A stretch of DNA of 31,089 nt from CAYUIS01 sp964444825 (GTDB taxonomy: Bacteria; Chloroflexota; Anaerolineae; B4-G1): positions 1 to 31,089 of the forward strand of contig CAYUIS010000052.1 in NCBI GenBank assembly GCA_964444825.1, in the 5' to 3' direction. Below, one piece after another: positions 29,813 through 31,089 of the stretch. The notes beneath the pieces were generated by a model that was given only the letters and a program-made list of their open reading frames with translations, was not told the DNA's origin and did not search any database. The stretch's first letter is position 1; each line of letters opens with the position of its first letter. Made by a program: the position numbers and the translations under genes.

Positions 29813-31089
29813 TGCGGCGAGCACAAACGAGAGATCTTTGCCCTGGTGAGCGCGCTCAAGGAAGGTGTGGCAGCCGACCTGCTGGCGCTAGGAGACAGCG
29901 TGCCGTACCAGGTCCTCTTAGCACAGCTCACGCGGCGGCTGCAGGACAACCTGGCTTTGGCCGAGGACGCCGCTCAATGGGCGGTGGATTCGTGGGCGCT
30001 GGCCTTGGGAGTGATCCAGCAACCTCTCTCGGGCTCTTCTCCACGGGCAAGGGGTACACTCCCGCGTGGGTCTGTGCCCACACCAAGTTTGCCCGTCCAA
30101 ACCCCTACGCCGCAGACAGCTTCAGACGAGCGCCTGTTGTGCACGCTAGAAGGACACACGGGCTGGGTGCACAGCGTCGCCTTTAGTCCCGATGGACGCA
30201 CCTTGGCCTCAGCGAGCCAGGATGAGACGGTGCGGCTGTGGGATGTTGCCGCAGCTCTCAATACAGGCATGGCGAGGGGTCGGGAGGTACGGCGGCTACA
30301 GAACAAATCCCCCGTGCGCAGCGTGGCTTTTAGTCCCGATGGGCGCACCCTGGCCTGGGGGAGTGAGAGCAGCGAGGTGCAGTTGTGGCGTGTTTCAGTC
30401 GCGCACCGCACGGGTGTGGCAGGTGGACAGAAGGTACAGCGGTTCAAGGAAACATCTCCCGTTTACAGTGTTGCCTTCAGCCCTGGTGAGAATATCCTGG
30501 CCTTGGCGATCTCGGACACCGTCGTGCTGTGGGAGGTTCCGGCTGCGCCCAGCACAGGCGCGGCAAGCGGCCGGGAGGAGCGAAGGCTCAAGGGGCACAC
30601 ACGCCTGGTGCAGTCTGTGGCTTTCAGTCCCAGTGGGGGCATGTTGGCCTCGGCAGATGGAGATGGGGCAGTGCGACTGTGGGATGTTTCGACCCTGCTC
30701 AAGACAGGCGTGGCGAGCGGTACAGAAGCGCAACGGCTGAAGGGGCACGAGAAACCGGTCTGGAGCGTGGCCTTCAGCCCGGACGGGCGTACGCTGGCCT
30801 CAGGGAGCTATGATAAGACGGTGCGGCTGTGGGACGTTTCGTCTGCACTCAACACAGGCGTAGCAAGTGTTCGGGAAGTGCGCCGACTAAAGAGACACGC
30901 AGGCGGGGTGAATAGCGTGGCCTTTAGCCCTGATGGACGCACCCTGGCCGCGGCGAGTTTGGACGCTGTGGTGCTATGGGATGTCGAGAGGGGCCGGGAG
31001 GTGGGGCAACTGAAGGGACACACGCACTTGGTGCAGAGCGTGGCCTTTAGCCCGGATGGGCGCGTGCTCGCCTCGGGAAGCTGGGACAA
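29813..31089 (+). CDS. WD40-repeat protein, partial at both ends
   Basis: 425 codons, open from the gap to the window end. It begins CGEHKREIFALV, then a helical segment with RRLQDNLALAEDAAQWAVDSWALALG, a motif I have seen C-terminal or central in bacterial multidomain proteins but cannot name. A Ser/Pro-rich linker follows (about 65-105). Then six full WD40 repeats and part of a seventh, each with VxSVAFSPDGRTLAS and VRLWDV. Blades 1-5 carry an extra about 12-residue insert like ALNTGVASGREV before the next GH; blade 6 lacks it. A WD40 scaffold next to the kinase is likely a substrate or adaptor of the triad, by inference. Confidence 0.85.

Noticed and set aside
28452..29849. Kinase frame continued through the N gap to a stop at 29849
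   Set aside because: The gap is a placeholder of unknown size, and the real frame after it (from 29813) is that of the WD40 protein.

Overview
This is a GC-rich bacterial scaffold. It has one 100-N gap at 29712-29811. The gene set suggests a Chloroflexota member, probably Anaerolineae-like, from a metagenome assembly. Pointers are lipoproteins with Pro/Thr-rich linkers, a DUF58 plus TgpA-like pair, a T-box leader, TerY-type signalling genes and interspersed palindromes. No rRNA or tRNA gene is present, so the taxon call is an inference.

Layout. 1-6290: an end of an interspersed repeat, a ferredoxin-FAD oxidoreductase, a MuiA-family protein (DUF4139), a lipoprotein with calcium-loop-like repeats, the GTPase HflX and a small membrane protein closed by a terminator. 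6440-10068: a DUF58 protein overlapping a TgpA-type transglutaminase gene. 10077-10330: an intergenic block with its own promoter, extensive pairing and a terminal hairpin, read here as a candidate structured RNA. 10477-11322: a metallo-beta-lactamase-fold hydrolase. 11355-17406: a T-box leader whose specifier best reads ATC (Ile), then a GNAT acetyltransferase, an AlaX tRNA-editing protein, a reverse-strand branched-chain aminotransferase (ilvE), and an ileS whose class I signature is GXHH instead of HXGH. 17418-20205: a compact overlapping operon of a DksA/TraR zinc finger, lspA, an RluA-family pseudouridine synthase, a small acidic protein and a DUF3786 protein, ended by a strong terminator.

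20551 to the end looks like one long signalling locus. A membrane-anchored binding-protein-like gene is followed by a membrane-anchored binding-protein plus vWA fusion, a membrane coiled-coil protein and a LivJ-like lipoprotein with no permease. Then come a TerY-type vWA protein, a PP2C phosphatase, a serine/threonine kinase with a C-terminal zinc ribbon, and (after the gap) a WD40 protein. The last three enzymes/adaptors before the WD40 gene match the known TerY-P triad (vWA, PP2C, kinase). The triad is interrupted by a RAYT transposase with REP-like palindromes on both sides, and a third copy of the palindrome lies upstream of the LivJ-like gene.

Most notable points: the Ile T-box separated from ileS by an opposite-strand ilvE (possible non-contiguous operon with antisense to ilvE); the GXHH IleRS, a form tied in published work to strong mupirocin resistance; the candidate structured RNA at 10112-10330; the TerY-P triad joined to extracellular sensors; and the REP/RAYT invasion of that operon.
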